Below, in pieces: positions 1 to 8,077 of a stretch of DNA of 45,989 nt. This DNA is from Caryophanales bacterium. Lineage in GTDB: Bacteria; Bacillota; Bacilli; Exiguobacteriales; Exiguobacteriaceae. The notes under the pieces were generated by a model, which was not told the origin of the DNA, searched no databases, and worked only from the letters and a program-made list of their open reading frames with translations. Position numbers and translations under genes: made by a program. The stretch is from contig CABIYO010000020.1 in assembly GCA_902362975.1 (NCBI GenBank), positions 1-45,989 on the forward strand. The letters run 5' to 3'. Position 1 is the first letter of the stretch, and the number at the start of each line of letters is the position of its first letter.

Positions 1-191
1 CAGTTGGTCTTCGCCTTTTCGTAGCGTTTCTGGGCACGTTCAGCCACGTAGTCGGGGTTCCGTCTGATCTCCCGCGAGACGGTCGATGGCTGTCGACCGA
101 GCCGTCTCGCGATGGACCGGATGGACATCCCGAGCTCCAGATACGTTTCTATTTTCACGCGTTCCGTTGTGGTAAGATGGGTGTAGCTCAT
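1..191 (-). CDS. IS30 family transposase, N-terminal part (runs off the window)
   Basis: This is the first 63 codons of a transposase. The protein begins MSYTHLTTTERVKIETYLEL, followed by a helix-turn-helix with SIRSIARRLGRQPSTVSREI, the classic IS30 N-terminal DNA-binding pattern that recognises the element's ends. The DDE catalytic domain would lie to the left, outside the window. The ATG at 191 is preceded by GGAGGAATCGCT, a strong ribosome site at good spacing. Whether the element is complete and active cannot be judged from here. It has inserted beside, and probably into, the cyclase-family gene on its right. Confidence 0.85.
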   Translation of the reverse strand, partial: MSYTHLTTTERVKIETYLELGMSIRSIARRLGRQPSTVSREIRRNPDYVAERAQKRYEKAKTN

Positions 192-304
192 AGCGATTCC
201 TCCGTCTGAATGTTTGTGTCGTAACTTCATTCTACACGAGGACGTCGCTGTGGGCTTTTTTTTGCGTTCACGTTCAGGTGTTGCACTTAATTTTATAATT
301 CATC
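1..304 (-). mobile_element. End of an IS30-family insertion sequence (partial)
   Basis: The stretch carries the start of an IS30-type transposase reading leftward out of the window, preceded by an AT-rich end that includes TGCACTTAATTTTATAAT near 282-299, which resembles IS30-family terminal repeats as I remember them. Coding similarity to the cyclase fragment on the right begins at about 299-326, so the insertion edge lies close to 300. The other end is outside the window, so the exact edge and any target duplication cannot be fixed. Confidence 0.65.
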
Positions 305-613
305 CTATTAAAAACGAAAAACTCGTTTGAAGAAAAGTTTAATTTTGATTTTGTCTATCTGGCAAAAGATGGAGCAAGCTATCTTGCTGAGTTAGGGATT
401 CGCGGGGTTGGAATAGATGCGCTTGGAATTGAAAGAAGCCAAGAAGGGCATCCGACGCATAAAACCTTATTTGCAAATGACATCATCATCATAGAGGGCT
501 TGAAATTGAAGGAAGTGGAGCAGGGAAAATACTTTATGGTTGCCGCGCCTTTGAAATTAGTAGGTACGGAGGCTTCGCCTGCGCGAGTATTGTTGTTTGA
601 AGGATTAAGTTGA
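299..613 (+). pseudogene. Cyclase/kynurenine formamidase-like protein, C-terminal remnant
   Basis: An open frame with no start codon or ribosome site runs from the edge of the IS30 element to a TGA at 611. The translation has the C-terminal hallmarks of the cyclase family (PF04199, arylformamidase-like metal hydrolases): GVGIDALGIE, then EGHPTHKTLF, then a late segment ending VAAPLKLVG and SPARVLLF. About 100 residues remain of a usual 200-220, so the N-terminal half with the metal-binding HxGTHxD motif is lost. The simplest reading is disruption by the adjacent insertion sequence. The original substrate cannot be inferred. Confidence 0.75.
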
Positions 614-673
614 GTTTTTTTGTTTCAATCATTTTTCCATGAAAGATAAAACATAATTGTAAGGAGAGAGCCT

Positions 674-1524
674 ATGTATAAATTGGTCGCGATCGATCTC
701 GATGGGACATTGCTCACAGACGATTTAATGATTCCACCAAATACAGTAACCGCTATTAAAAAAGCGGTGGAGGCGGGGACAATTGTTACGATTGCTACGG
801 GCCGCATGTTTTCCTCTGCGAAACTCATTGCCCTGCAGTTGGGTATAAATGTACCGCTCATCACTTATCAAGGTGCATTGATCAAGGATGTAAATGAAAA
901 CGAAGTAATATATGAGCGCACTGTTCCTCCCGAAATTGCACAAAAGTTAATCGAAATTTCTCGTGAGAAAAAATTACATCTACAAATATACCAAGATGAT
1001 ATTCTTTACAGTGCCGTAGAAAATGACAAGCTGATTGCTTATTCTGAAGCAGTGAAAGTGCCCTATAAGATAGAGCCAAATCTCATCAAGCTTGCCCAAA
1101 AGGCGTAACAAAACTACTTATTATCGAAGAACCAATCGTCCTCGATCACTTACAAAATGAATTGCAAACCTTATTCGGCAAGTATGCTCATATCGCAAAA
1201 TCAAAAAAACACTACCTTGAAATCACCCATCCCGAGGCAAACAAAGGTACTGCCCTATTATGCTTAGCGAAAAAACTTGGTATAGACCGTTCAGAAATAA
1301 TCGGTATTGGTGACAACTATAATGACATCGATCTTATTGAGACAGCCGGTCTCGGTATAGCAATGGGAAATGCCGTAAAGAAAGTGAAAGATATGGCTGA
1401 TTATACGACCTTTACGAACAATGAAGAAGGGGTGCTTCACGTGTTCGAAAAGTTTATTTTAGAGTCAGTGAATACTTCCGATTATATAGAAGAAAAAACT
1501 TCTGATTCGCTTCCGACGCCCTGA
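674..1524 (+). pseudogene. Cof-type HAD hydrolase, broken by a frameshift
   Basis: A HAD-superfamily phosphatase of the Cof/YidA type, expected to dephosphorylate small sugar phosphates or nucleotides in the cytoplasm. Motif I is DLDGTLL (Asp 8 and 10), and the C-terminal half has GDNYNDIDLIETAGLGIAMG, the motif IV metal site of this family. The first frame ends in a TAA at 1106, while the continuation (GVTKLLIIEEPIVLDHL) is in another frame; restoring one A in the CCCAAAAGG run near 1096-1103 would give a single protein of about 283 residues, a normal length. The ATG at 674 follows AAGGAGAGAG. The break may be real decay or a sequencing error in the A-run; decayed neighbours favour the former. 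Confidence 0.8.
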
Positions 1525-1888
1525 TCAATTGAAGACCGTTTACTTGGAATCATTTGAATAGGACAGGCCAATTCTTGGCGGACTTTATCCATTACGCACA
1601 TGGCGGTATAGTAGTTTTCAAACGAATTAACAAGTGACTCCGTTTTCTTTTGGCTGATTAAATCGATAAACTCTTTCACTTCATAATTTGTATGCATCAT
1701 AACGCGATGAGTACTGGCAATAGCTAGCAAAGCATCTGCGGATAGTGCAGATTATTTTGAATGACCTTAAAGTTTGGAAGCAACGTAGATTTCATCGCTT
1801 CCATAAGCAGCACATTATGATCTTTCGCTTCTTGAATCATTTTCGCTGCTTCTGCTGTATTGGTAGCCACTATGCCAATTCGTATCAT
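1482..1888 (-). pseudogene. Gfo/Idh/MocA-type oxidoreductase, deleted and frameshifted remnant
   Basis: Reading leftward from an ATG at 1888 (after AGAGGATAAAAG) the translation starts MIRIGIVATNT, a Rossmann beta strand as in NAD(P)-dependent Gfo/Idh/MocA dehydrogenases, then jumps to a helix plus VLLMEAMKSTLLPNF, a typical later segment of this family (the EKP-type region), and stops. A second frame (1730 to 1482) contains the C-terminal pattern in which an EFI-LI helix is followed by VMDKVRQELACP, matching the family's VMDE-R-QIG ending. About 130 residues are left of a usual 320-330, in two frames, so internal deletions and a frameshift have inactivated it. Its 3' end overlaps the HAD remnant convergently. 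Confidence 0.65.
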
Positions 1889-1962
1889 CTTTTATCCTCT
1901 TTTTTGTTTTTATTGCATTATCGCCCACACTTACAAAGATATTATCCCAATGCCCAAAAAAT

Positions 1963-1996
1963 TTACTAACCATTCTATATCTTGTATGATTAGTAA
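1963..1996. promoter_or_regulatory. Inverted repeat, candidate HxlR-type operator
   Basis: TTACTAACCA (1963-1972) and TGATTAGTAA (1987-1996) form arms matching at 9 of 10 positions with a 14-base spacer, between the decayed oxidoreductase and the HxlR-family gene. TTAGTAA-type arms resemble operators described for YodB-like regulators, so autoregulation or control of the divergent gene is plausible. The link to this regulator rests on position and general resemblance only. Confidence 0.4.
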
Positions 1997-2082
1997 GTAA
2001 CATTAATTATACTACTGACTTTTTTATCACATAGTATCAAAAAGTATACGATAGAAATATAACAAGGAAGGAAAGAAAATAG

Positions 2083-2436
2083 ATGCCTAATTTAGGAGAG
2101 AAAGTTTTTAATTGTGAAAAAGAGCTGACACTTTCCATCATCGGCGGAAAGTGGAAAATGCTAGTGCTATGGCATTTAGGAAAAGAAGGAACTAAACGTT
2201 TTGGGGAATTAAAAAGTCTTATGCCAGGCATCACGCAACGGATGCTCGTGAATCAATTGCGTGAACTTGAAGATCATTTGATTGTCCACCGGGAAGTATA
2301 TCCTGTGGTTCCGCCGAAAGTGGAGTACTCACTTACCGAACAAGGAAAAAGCCTTATTCCAATTCTTGATTCCATGTACGAATGGGGCAAAGAATACATC
2401 GAGCAAAACTTGGATCAGCAACTAAAAAACAACTAA
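2083..2436 (+). CDS. HxlR-family winged-helix transcriptional regulator
   Basis: A 117-residue protein of normal HxlR length. The core reads [16 protein letters not shown] (helix 2 region) followed by [15 protein letters not shown] (recognition helix) and the wing [15 protein letters not shown], which together define the HxlR/MarR-like fold. Cys 11, in FNCEKE just before the DNA-binding domain, sits where redox-sensing HxlR members such as YodB and HypR carry their reactive Cys, so thiol or quinone sensing is possible but unproven. The ATG at 2083 follows AAGGAAGGAAAG. A near-perfect inverted repeat lies about 90 bases upstream and a strong terminator follows. The gene it controlled may have been the divergent oxidoreductase, now a remnant. 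Confidence 0.85.
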   Translation: MPNLGEKVFNCEKELTLSIIGGKWKMLVLWHLGKEGTKRFGELKSLMPGITQRMLVNQLRELEDHLIVHREVYPVVPPKVEYSLTEQGKSLIPILDSMYEWGKEYIEQNLDQQLKNN

Positions 2437-2467
2437 GTTAGTTAGTATTTAAAAAATAGCTGATTAA

Positions 2468-2510
2468 AATAAAGCGGATTTCAGTAAAATGAAATCCGCT
2501 TTATTTTATT
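2468..2510 (+). terminator. Rho-independent terminator after the HxlR gene
   Basis: AAAGCGGATTTC and GAAATCCGCTTT pair perfectly around an 8-base loop and are followed by ATTTTATT. The A-rich left flank also allows some function on the opposite strand. Confidence 0.85.
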
Positions 2511-2623
2511 GGAGTTTCTTCTAAACAATATTTATCGATACTCCATTATATATTGGACTAGCGTGTCGAATCAATGGAGGCATTTAGGTTAGCCCAGAAG
2601 AATCTCCTCTGCCGAATGTTTTT

Positions 2624-3601
2624 TTAGTGTTTTTTCACTTGCTCGACGAGTCGTTCGAAGGAATCGCTGATTGCTTGTGGCGCTTCCTTGTCCCCATACT
2701 CTGCGGCCTCTAACCAATCTGCATAGAGCCTGTGGTCCGTGAACTCGATTCGCTGAAGCCAATCAGCCACCGTTTCCTGTCGAAGACGCGGGTGCTTCTG
2801 TTCTAACTTTCGTCCCGTCTCAAGAAGGCGAATCTGGCGAGGCGAGCGGACGATCCGCTTATCTGAGAGTGTCGGGTGGTGAATACTCCTCGAAATCATT
2901 CCATCTTCCTGGATGTCTTTTCGCTTCTGCAGATAGAAGAACAATCCTACCCCAAAAAGCAAGATCATTACAAACACTCCGATATAGAACAGCGAGTTAT
3001 TCGATGCGGACGCGAGCAATGTCTCTTGCGCCACTGTCTCCGCATCTAGGTTCGGATTATCTGGTACGAGGAAGCGGTTTACGCGATCATTCGGGTCGAG
3101 TACGATTCCATCAAACCAGCTCCCGATCCACAAAAAGAATGGCGTGATCCAGGCGACGACATTACCAAACAATAGCTCTTTAATCGTACGAATGATGAGA
3201 GAGACAATCAGCCCGATGCCTAGTCCTACGGTCAACATCGTCACCATCCGCTTGTAGTCGCGACGGTAATACAGGTTTCGTTGCCAAATCAAAAAGATGA
3301 ACGGAAAGAGCACCATCGCGAGCGATTGCGATGCCGGGGGGAATAACCAGTCCGCCACTAAAAACAATACGCTCGCCATCGCGTAACGGTCCGTCCAATC
3401 CAACGTCCGAATGAATGCATGAACGTATGTGAATATCAAAAGCATGATGCTCATCTCATAAGAGAAATAAAGGGCACCGACGCTCATGATCGTCTGTACA
3501 ATCAGTTGTGTATTCCGAGGGAGACGAAGTGTCAATAAGAAGAGCAACGGAAACACATGTCCGATGTAAAAGGATGCGAATACCCACCATAACCATCTCA
3601 T
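2624..3601 (-). CDS. Multi-pass membrane protein, third gene of a MoxR/DUF58 operon
   Basis: A 325-residue protein of unknown function. Hydrophobic stretches suggest about seven or eight membrane segments: one at the N-terminus (residues 2-24), a cluster through about residue 165, and one near 205-225, followed by a basic, soluble tail of about 100 residues. In the usual MoxR-DUF58 clusters the third gene is a membrane-anchored transglutaminase-like protein; here I see no Cys-His-Asp transglutaminase motif, so only the membrane part may correspond. Its ATG overlaps the TGA of the DUF58 gene (ATGA, 3598-3601), so the two are translationally coupled. The cytoplasmic tail could be what the MoxR chaperone works on, but that is a guess. 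Confidence 0.7.
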   Translation of the reverse strand: MRWLWWVFASFYIGHVFPLLFLLTLRLPRNTQLIVQTIMSVGALYFSYEMSIMLLIFTYVHAFIRTLDWTDRYAMASVLFLVADWLFPPASQSLAMVLFPFIFLIWQRNLYYRRDYKRMVTMLTVGLGIGLIVSLIIRTIKELLFGNVVAWITPFFLWIGSWFDGIVLDPNDRVNRFLVPDNPNLDAETVAQETLLASASNNSLFYIGVFVMILLFGVGLFFYLQKRKDIQEDGMISRSIHHPTLSDKRIVRSPRQIRLLETGRKLEQKHPRLRQETVADWLQRIEFTDHRLYADWLEAAEYGDKEAPQAISDSFERLVEQVKKH

Positions 3602-4626
3602 TGACCGTCACCTCTCAAGCGGAGAATCGATTGATTCCCACTGTATTTGGCGACCTTTCGCTCAAACAAGGAGCGAGCGAGCGGAAAATCACTCTCGGAC
3701 AGACAAGCGAATGTCGTCATGATCTTCCGGAAATGTACCTCGCCACTTCCCGGTTGAAGGTCATACGTGATTCCATCCTTCGTGAGCGTCGGGACAATCA
3801 GACCGTAACTCGCATTTTCTTTCTCGAAATCGCGGCATAATGCGGCCGCTTGCGAGATGAGGCGCTCCATCTGATAGGTGAGGGCACGCCCATCCTTCGT
3901 CAACAAGTCGAGGACGATGACATATTCATTTGCTTGTACCGGTTGCTCGGTACGGGCCAGCAGTTCGCCCGTCTTCGCATAGGCAGACCAATATAGCTGT
4001 CGCATCGGTTGCCCATGATATGGAGTGACCGATTGGAACGTCTCCGGGTCACGATAGGCACTATGACGCACCATCTCCTCACCTGGGAGAGTAGGGGGAC
4101 GTTTCGGAATCGGATAGGGCGAAAACTCTGGGAAGACATAGCCGATGCGTGGGAGTGAGTCCTCTTTATAGAGCGAGAACATGCGTAACGGATCCCGAAT
4201 TTCCATCCCGATAGCCTCGAGGCGGATAGGACCTCGCTTCTTCGCATGGAGCGGGATTGTGAAGTCGACAGTCGCATTCGTCTCGACAAAGTTCTCCTGC
4301 CGCCAAAACGCATGTCCTTCTGATTCCACGGTCGGATGCAAATAGCCGGATAGGCGGACAACGCCAAGCGGGACTTTTGCCGTCGACACAAGTTTCAAGA
4401 CATAGACGGCCTCATCATTCGGAAAGAGTTTCATCTCCTCAGTGAGGTCGACATGGATTTGTTCTGCCAATCGAAACATAAAAGATGGCATGACCAGTGC
4501 ATAGAGACTGAATCCAATCAATAGACTGGCAATCAAGACGTTCCCATAAAGTGCCGTGAAGACCCCGACGACGAACAGGAGCCACATATAGCCGGACTCG
4601 AGATAGCGTGGGCTGACTAACTGCAT
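3598..4626 (-). CDS. DUF58 domain protein (MoxR partner, vWA-like)
   Basis: A 342-residue protein with two N-terminal membrane segments (residues 12-30 and 32-50) and the DUF58 signature in the second half: after YRDPETFQSV comes YHGQPMRQLYWSAYAKTGEL, equivalent to the family's Y-x-GD-x-R-x-IxW pattern, then VIVLDL, the first strand of a vWA-like domain. DUF58 proteins are found next to MoxR AAA+ ATPases and are thought to act with them in assembling or maturing envelope or extracellular complexes. Its start lies 1 base after the MoxR gene and its end overlaps the membrane protein gene, so all three form one operon. The GQPM replaces the usual GDPL, a mild divergence. Confidence 0.85.
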   Translation of the reverse strand: MQLVSPRYLESGYMWLLFVVGVFTALYGNVLIASLLIGFSLYALVMPSFMFRLAEQIHVDLTEEMKLFPNDEAVYVLKLVSTAKVPLGVVRLSGYLHPTVESEGHAFWRQENFVETNATVDFTIPLHAKKRGPIRLEAIGMEIRDPLRMFSLYKEDSLPRIGYVFPEFSPYPIPKRPPTLPGEEMVRHSAYRDPETFQSVTPYHGQPMRQLYWSAYAKTGELLARTEQPVQANEYVIVLDLLTKDGRALTYQMERLISQAAALCRDFEKENASYGLIVPTLTKDGITYDLQPGSGEVHFRKIMTTFACLSESDFPLARSLFERKVAKYSGNQSILRLRGDGQ

Positions 4627-4627
4627 C

Positions 4628-5536
4628 TTACACCTCTGAGGGGACCGGGATGGTCTCGAGTACAGATTTGATCAACTTTGACGGCTTCGTCTTCAGCGAC
4701 GCTTCGACCGTCAAGACGATTCGATGCCCTAAAATCGGAAGCGCGAGTGCCCGAATATCTTCTGGTGAGACATAGTCGCGTCCTTCCATATAGGCATGAG
4801 CCCGAGCCGCCATCGTATACGCGAGCGTCGCACGTGGACTTGGTCCAACCTCGATGTCACGATGATGACGAAGTGACTCCATCAAATCCAGTAAGTAATC
4901 CTCCATCGCCTCGTGGAATCGGACATCTCGAACCTCTTGTTGCATCTTCAACAATTCGTCCTGTTGCAGAGAGAAAGATTCTGAAGCGAGGTGCTCATTG
5001 CGAATCAGTCGTCGTTCGGAATCTCGCGAGAGGGGAGCGAGTGTCAATTTGAATAAGAAACGGTCCAATTGAGCCTGCGGGAGCGGGAACGTCCCTTGCC
5101 CGTCGAACGGGTTTTGTGTAGCAATCATAAAGAATGGTTCCGGTAGCTTAAGCGACACTTCCCCGAGTGTCACTTGACGTTCCTGCATCGCCTCAAGCAA
5201 CGCAGATTGTGTACGTGGCGTCGTCCGGTTAATCTCATCGACAAGTAGAATCGATGTGAAAATCGGACCCGTCCGACGTTCGAACGCTCCGGTCGTCGGA
5301 TTGAATAACTCCATTCCTAAAATATCACTTGGCAATGTATCCGGGGTACACTGTACACGCTGAAATGTCGCTGATATCGAACTTGCCAAACTACGGGCAA
5401 GTGTAGTCTTCCCCGTACCGGGACGGTCCTCGAGTAAAACGTGACCTCCTGATAGTAGCGCAATCGAAGCGAGCTTGATGGCTTTCGATTGACCAATGAC
5501 TTGATCATTCAAATGTGAAACCCATGGATGGTTCAT
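4628..5536 (-). CDS. MoxR-type AAA+ ATPase
   Basis: A 302-residue AAA+ ATPase of the MoxR/RavA group, a chaperone-like ATPase. Walker A is EDRPGTGKTTLA (about residues 37-48), Walker B is LLVDEINR, followed by the family-typical QSALLEAMQERQVTLG and the sensor segment FFMIATQNPFDGQGTFPLP. The C-terminal lid includes SPRATLAY and RDYVSPEDIRALALPILGHR. Length matches MoxR subfamily proteins (300-330). Translation starts at an ATG after AGGGGG. It is the first gene of the operon with the DUF58 and membrane proteins, which are presumably its partners. The substrate is unknown. Confidence 0.9.
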   Translation of the reverse strand: MNHPWVSHLNDQVIGQSKAIKLASIALLSGGHVLLEDRPGTGKTTLARSLASSISATFQRVQCTPDTLPSDILGMELFNPTTGAFERRTGPIFTSILLVDEINRTTPRTQSALLEAMQERQVTLGEVSLKLPEPFFMIATQNPFDGQGTFPLPQAQLDRFLFKLTLAPLSRDSERRLIRNEHLASESFSLQQDELLKMQQEVRDVRFHEAMEDYLLDLMESLRHHRDIEVGPSPRATLAYTMAARAHAYMEGRDYVSPEDIRALALPILGHRIVLTVEASLKTKPSKLIKSVLETIPVPSEV

Positions 5537-5618
5537 TCAAAATCCCCCTATATTTTTCTGATAATTAAGAAAATCATAGCATAATCGGTTCAGGAGATGT
5601 ATCAAAAATCCATTTCAC

Positions 5619-5651
5619 TAAAAAAGACCGACCGGCATAAGCCAGTCAGTC
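5619..5651 (-). terminator. Terminator of the amino acid ABC operon
   Basis: Read on the minus strand, GACTGACTGGC and GCCGGTCGGTC pair (with one G-T pair) around TTAT and are followed by TTTTT. It overlaps the stop codon of the permease gene and isolates this operon from the MoxR operon. Confidence 0.85.
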
Positions 5652-6348
5652 AACGTTTTGGAGAATCCAAGTATCGTTCAAAATGACGTTCGAGCCATTC
5701 TTGGAAAAAGGACATGAACGTACAGATTGCCCAGTAGATCAACGCCACGACGATATACACTGTCATGTAGTCGAACTCTCGTCCACCGACGATCTTGGCC
5801 TTATTAAATATCTCAGGTACCGTGATCATCGCAGCGAGCGAACTCGCTTTAATCAGATCGAGAAAAACGTTCGAGAGCGGCGGAAGGGCGATCCGTGTCG
5901 CCTGCGGTAGGACGACCCCCTTCAATGTCAACCATTTCCCCATCCCGAGTGAACGAGCCGCCTCCACCTGTCCGTCATCAACCGCACGAATCGAGGAGCG
6001 GATGATCTCAGCGATATAGGCGGCGGAATTCAGACTAAATCCGAGAATGGCTGCCGTCAAAGCGGCGAACTCGATCCCGATGAACGGGAATCCCGAATAG
6101 AGGATGAACAGAATGATCAAGATAGGTACGCCACGCATGAACGAGATATAGAAAGTTGACGGGTATCGAAGGAGTCGTGTCGGAGACAACTTCCCGAGCG
6201 CCAACAAAAGACCGAGCAAGAGACCAAAAAACATACTGACGAACGAGATCCAAAGCGTATTCGGTAATCCACCCAATAGATAAGGAAACGATTGAATCGC
6301 CAGGTCTACATCGAAGATGGCGTCCCATTTAATCTCTGAGAACGTCAT
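5650..6348 (-). CDS. Polar amino acid ABC transporter permease (TcyB-like)
   Basis: A 232-residue inner-membrane permease of the His/Glu/Gln/cystine family. It has the paired strands GLPNTLWISFVSMFFGLLLG near the start, about five membrane segments, and the EAA loop ARSLGMGKWLTLKGVVLPQA (about residues 134-153) that docks onto the ATPase. It follows the binding-protein gene by 7 bases. The pair resembles Bacillus TcyA/TcyB (cystine uptake), but substrate identity is inferred from the partner's similarity only. No ATP-binding subunit gene lies on either side, so the ATPase must be encoded elsewhere or shared. Confidence 0.85.
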   Translation of the reverse strand: MTFSEIKWDAIFDVDLAIQSFPYLLGGLPNTLWISFVSMFFGLLLGLLLALGKLSPTRLLRYPSTFYISFMRGVPILIILFILYSGFPFIGIEFAALTAAILGFSLNSAAYIAEIIRSSIRAVDDGQVEAARSLGMGKWLTLKGVVLPQATRIALPPLSNVFLDLIKASSLAAMITVPEIFNKAKIVGGREFDYMTVYIVVALIYWAICTFMSFFQEWLERHFERYLDSPKR

Positions 6349-6355
6349 GCCGTCA

Positions 6356-7204
6356 TTACTTCGTTTCGACGATTGTTGCGTCTACGTCTGGTTCTACCGA
6401 AACATCAGCGCCATTGTAGAATTGCTCAGATAGTTCTTTGACTGTACCATCTTCAAGCATTTCATCTAGTACACGGTCGATGTTCTCCTGGAGCTCGCCA
6501 TTTTCTTTATCCATCAAAAATGCTACTTTTTGCGGGTTATAAGCGATATCCGGATGAATCGTGATATCGAACTCAGGGAAGAAAGCAAGTGCCAACGTTT
6601 GAAGATAATAGTCGTTCAAGATGACATCGGTCCGTCCCGTTGAAACGTCGCGCAAGTACTGATCGTTCGTGGCGTTGTCATAGATGACTTCTTCTGCTCC
6701 ATACTCTCGAGCCACATCCATGAAGACAGTCGTCGCCTCACCAGCGGCTTTCTTACCTTTCAAGTCCTCGAGTGATTCGATTCCAGAGAGGTCACTCTTG
6801 CGAACGATGGCCGTCCCGTACGTGTATTTATACGGTTTTGAGAAGGCAAACTTCTCTTTACGATCTTCTGTTATCGAGATATCATTCGCTACCACGTCGA
6901 TTTGACCGTTCTGAACACTCGTTAACATGTTGTCAAATGCCATTTCTTTGAATTCGATTTCGAGGTCAAGACGTTTGGCGACTTCTTTCATGAGTTCGAC
7001 ATCGAAACCTGTCAACGTATCGCTCTCTTCTTCACGGAAAGAAGCGGGGTAGAGGGTGCCGGCCGTTCCGACCGTCAATGTGCCTTCTTCTTGAATCTCT
7101 TCCCATCGTGTCGTATCTGCTTGATTCGTGCTATCATCACCACAAGCGGCAAGAGGGATTGCTAAAAATAGAGTTGCTACCAAACCTTTAGTCGTTCGTT
7201 TCAC
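6356..7204 (-). CDS. Amino acid ABC transporter substrate-binding lipoprotein (TcyA-like)
   Basis: A 282-residue binding protein. The signal peptide ends in the lipobox IPLAACGDD (Cys 21), so it should be lipid-anchored outside the membrane. The SBP_bac_3 fold shows as LTVGTAGTLYPASF, GFDVELMKEVAKRL, DVVANDISITEDRKEKFAFS and GRTDVILNDYYLQTLAL. These segments are closest, from memory, to cystine-binding TcyA/TcyK proteins. The start is a GTG at 7204 with AAGGAGGAATTCTT before it. It is the first gene of a two-gene operon with the permease. Sulfur-dependent control would fit cystine uptake, but I identify no riboswitch in front of it. Confidence 0.85.
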   Translation of the reverse strand: MKRTTKGLVATLFLAIPLAACGDDSTNQADTTRWEEIQEEGTLTVGTAGTLYPASFREEESDTLTGFDVELMKEVAKRLDLEIEFKEMAFDNMLTSVQNGQIDVVANDISITEDRKEKFAFSKPYKYTYGTAIVRKSDLSGIESLEDLKGKKAAGEATTVFMDVAREYGAEEVIYDNATNDQYLRDVSTGRTDVILNDYYLQTLALAFFPEFDITIHPDIAYNPQKVAFLMDKENGELQENIDRVLDEMLEDGTVKELSEQFYNGADVSVEPDVDATIVETK

Positions 7205-7411
7205 AAGAATTCCTCCTTAGATGGTTCATCTGTCTAAAAATAGCATGACTACAGCGGTCAAGCAACTGTGAAGCATGTATTAAACAGGTGAAATTAAAAT
7301 TTGAAACGTTTATTCATAAATCGTTATCATTCCTATGAATGCTAAATTCACACGAATGATACAGAAGTAAAAATTAAGTGAGACAGAATCGGTATTGAGG
7401 AGGCGGGGCGG

Positions 7412-7951
7412 ATGAGTTTGATTCAAATCATAGCCTTAGATGAGGCGCATATTCATATTGTGAATGATGCAAATGATCCTTTTCCGATCATCGGACGAAT
7501 CATACCAAGTTATATGGATGGAAAATGGACATATGTCGAAGAATTAGATGAGAAAGTCAGAGAGATAACATTTCCGGATGATCGATTAGACTGGAAACAA
7601 TATATTGAACATGACAGTCGCATCCTGTTTTTAGCGATAGATGCAGATGAATGTGTCGGACAAATCCGACTCGTGAAGGATTGGAATCGATTTGCATACA
7701 TTGAAAATATCGCGGTCCGTCAAACACATCGTATGCGTGGGATCGGAAAACTGTTGCTTGAAACAGCCGAACAGTGGGCAAAAGAAAAACGGCTGATCGG
7801 CTTATCGCTTGAAGCGCAGAACGATAACTTGATTGCATGTCGCTTTTATAGAAAAGAGGGATTTCAACTCGGAGGCGTCGACTCGATCAAACAATACGCG
7901 AATCCACAAATCGAGTTGACCTTGTACTGGTACAAGATTTTAAAGGAATAG
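7412..7951 (+). CDS. GNAT family N-acetyltransferase
   Basis: A 179-residue acetyltransferase. The acetyl-CoA pyrophosphate-binding motif A is VRQTHRMRGIGKLLLETAE (R-x-x-G-x-G), preceded by strand 4 (AYIENIAV) and followed by LSLEAQNDNLIACRFYRKEG, the usual motif B with the Y/F-x-KxGF ending. The overall order resembles streptothricin or aminoglycoside-type acetyltransferases of Bacillus, but the acceptor cannot be told from sequence. The ATG follows AGGAGGCGGGGCGG. It stands alone, convergent to another GNAT gene 127 bases away, with a dif-like sequence and two terminators between them. Confidence 0.85.
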   Translation: MSLIQIIALDEAHIHIVNDANDPFPIIGRIIPSYMDGKWTYVEELDEKVREITFPDDRLDWKQYIEHDSRILFLAIDADECVGQIRLVKDWNRFAYIENIAVRQTHRMRGIGKLLLETAEQWAKEKRLIGLSLEAQNDNLIACRFYRKEGFQLGGVDSIKQYANPQIELTLYWYKILKE

Positions 7952-7962
7952 GGAGCTTCAAT

Positions 7963-8069
<107 letters not shown>

Positions 8070-8077
8070 ATTTGAAT

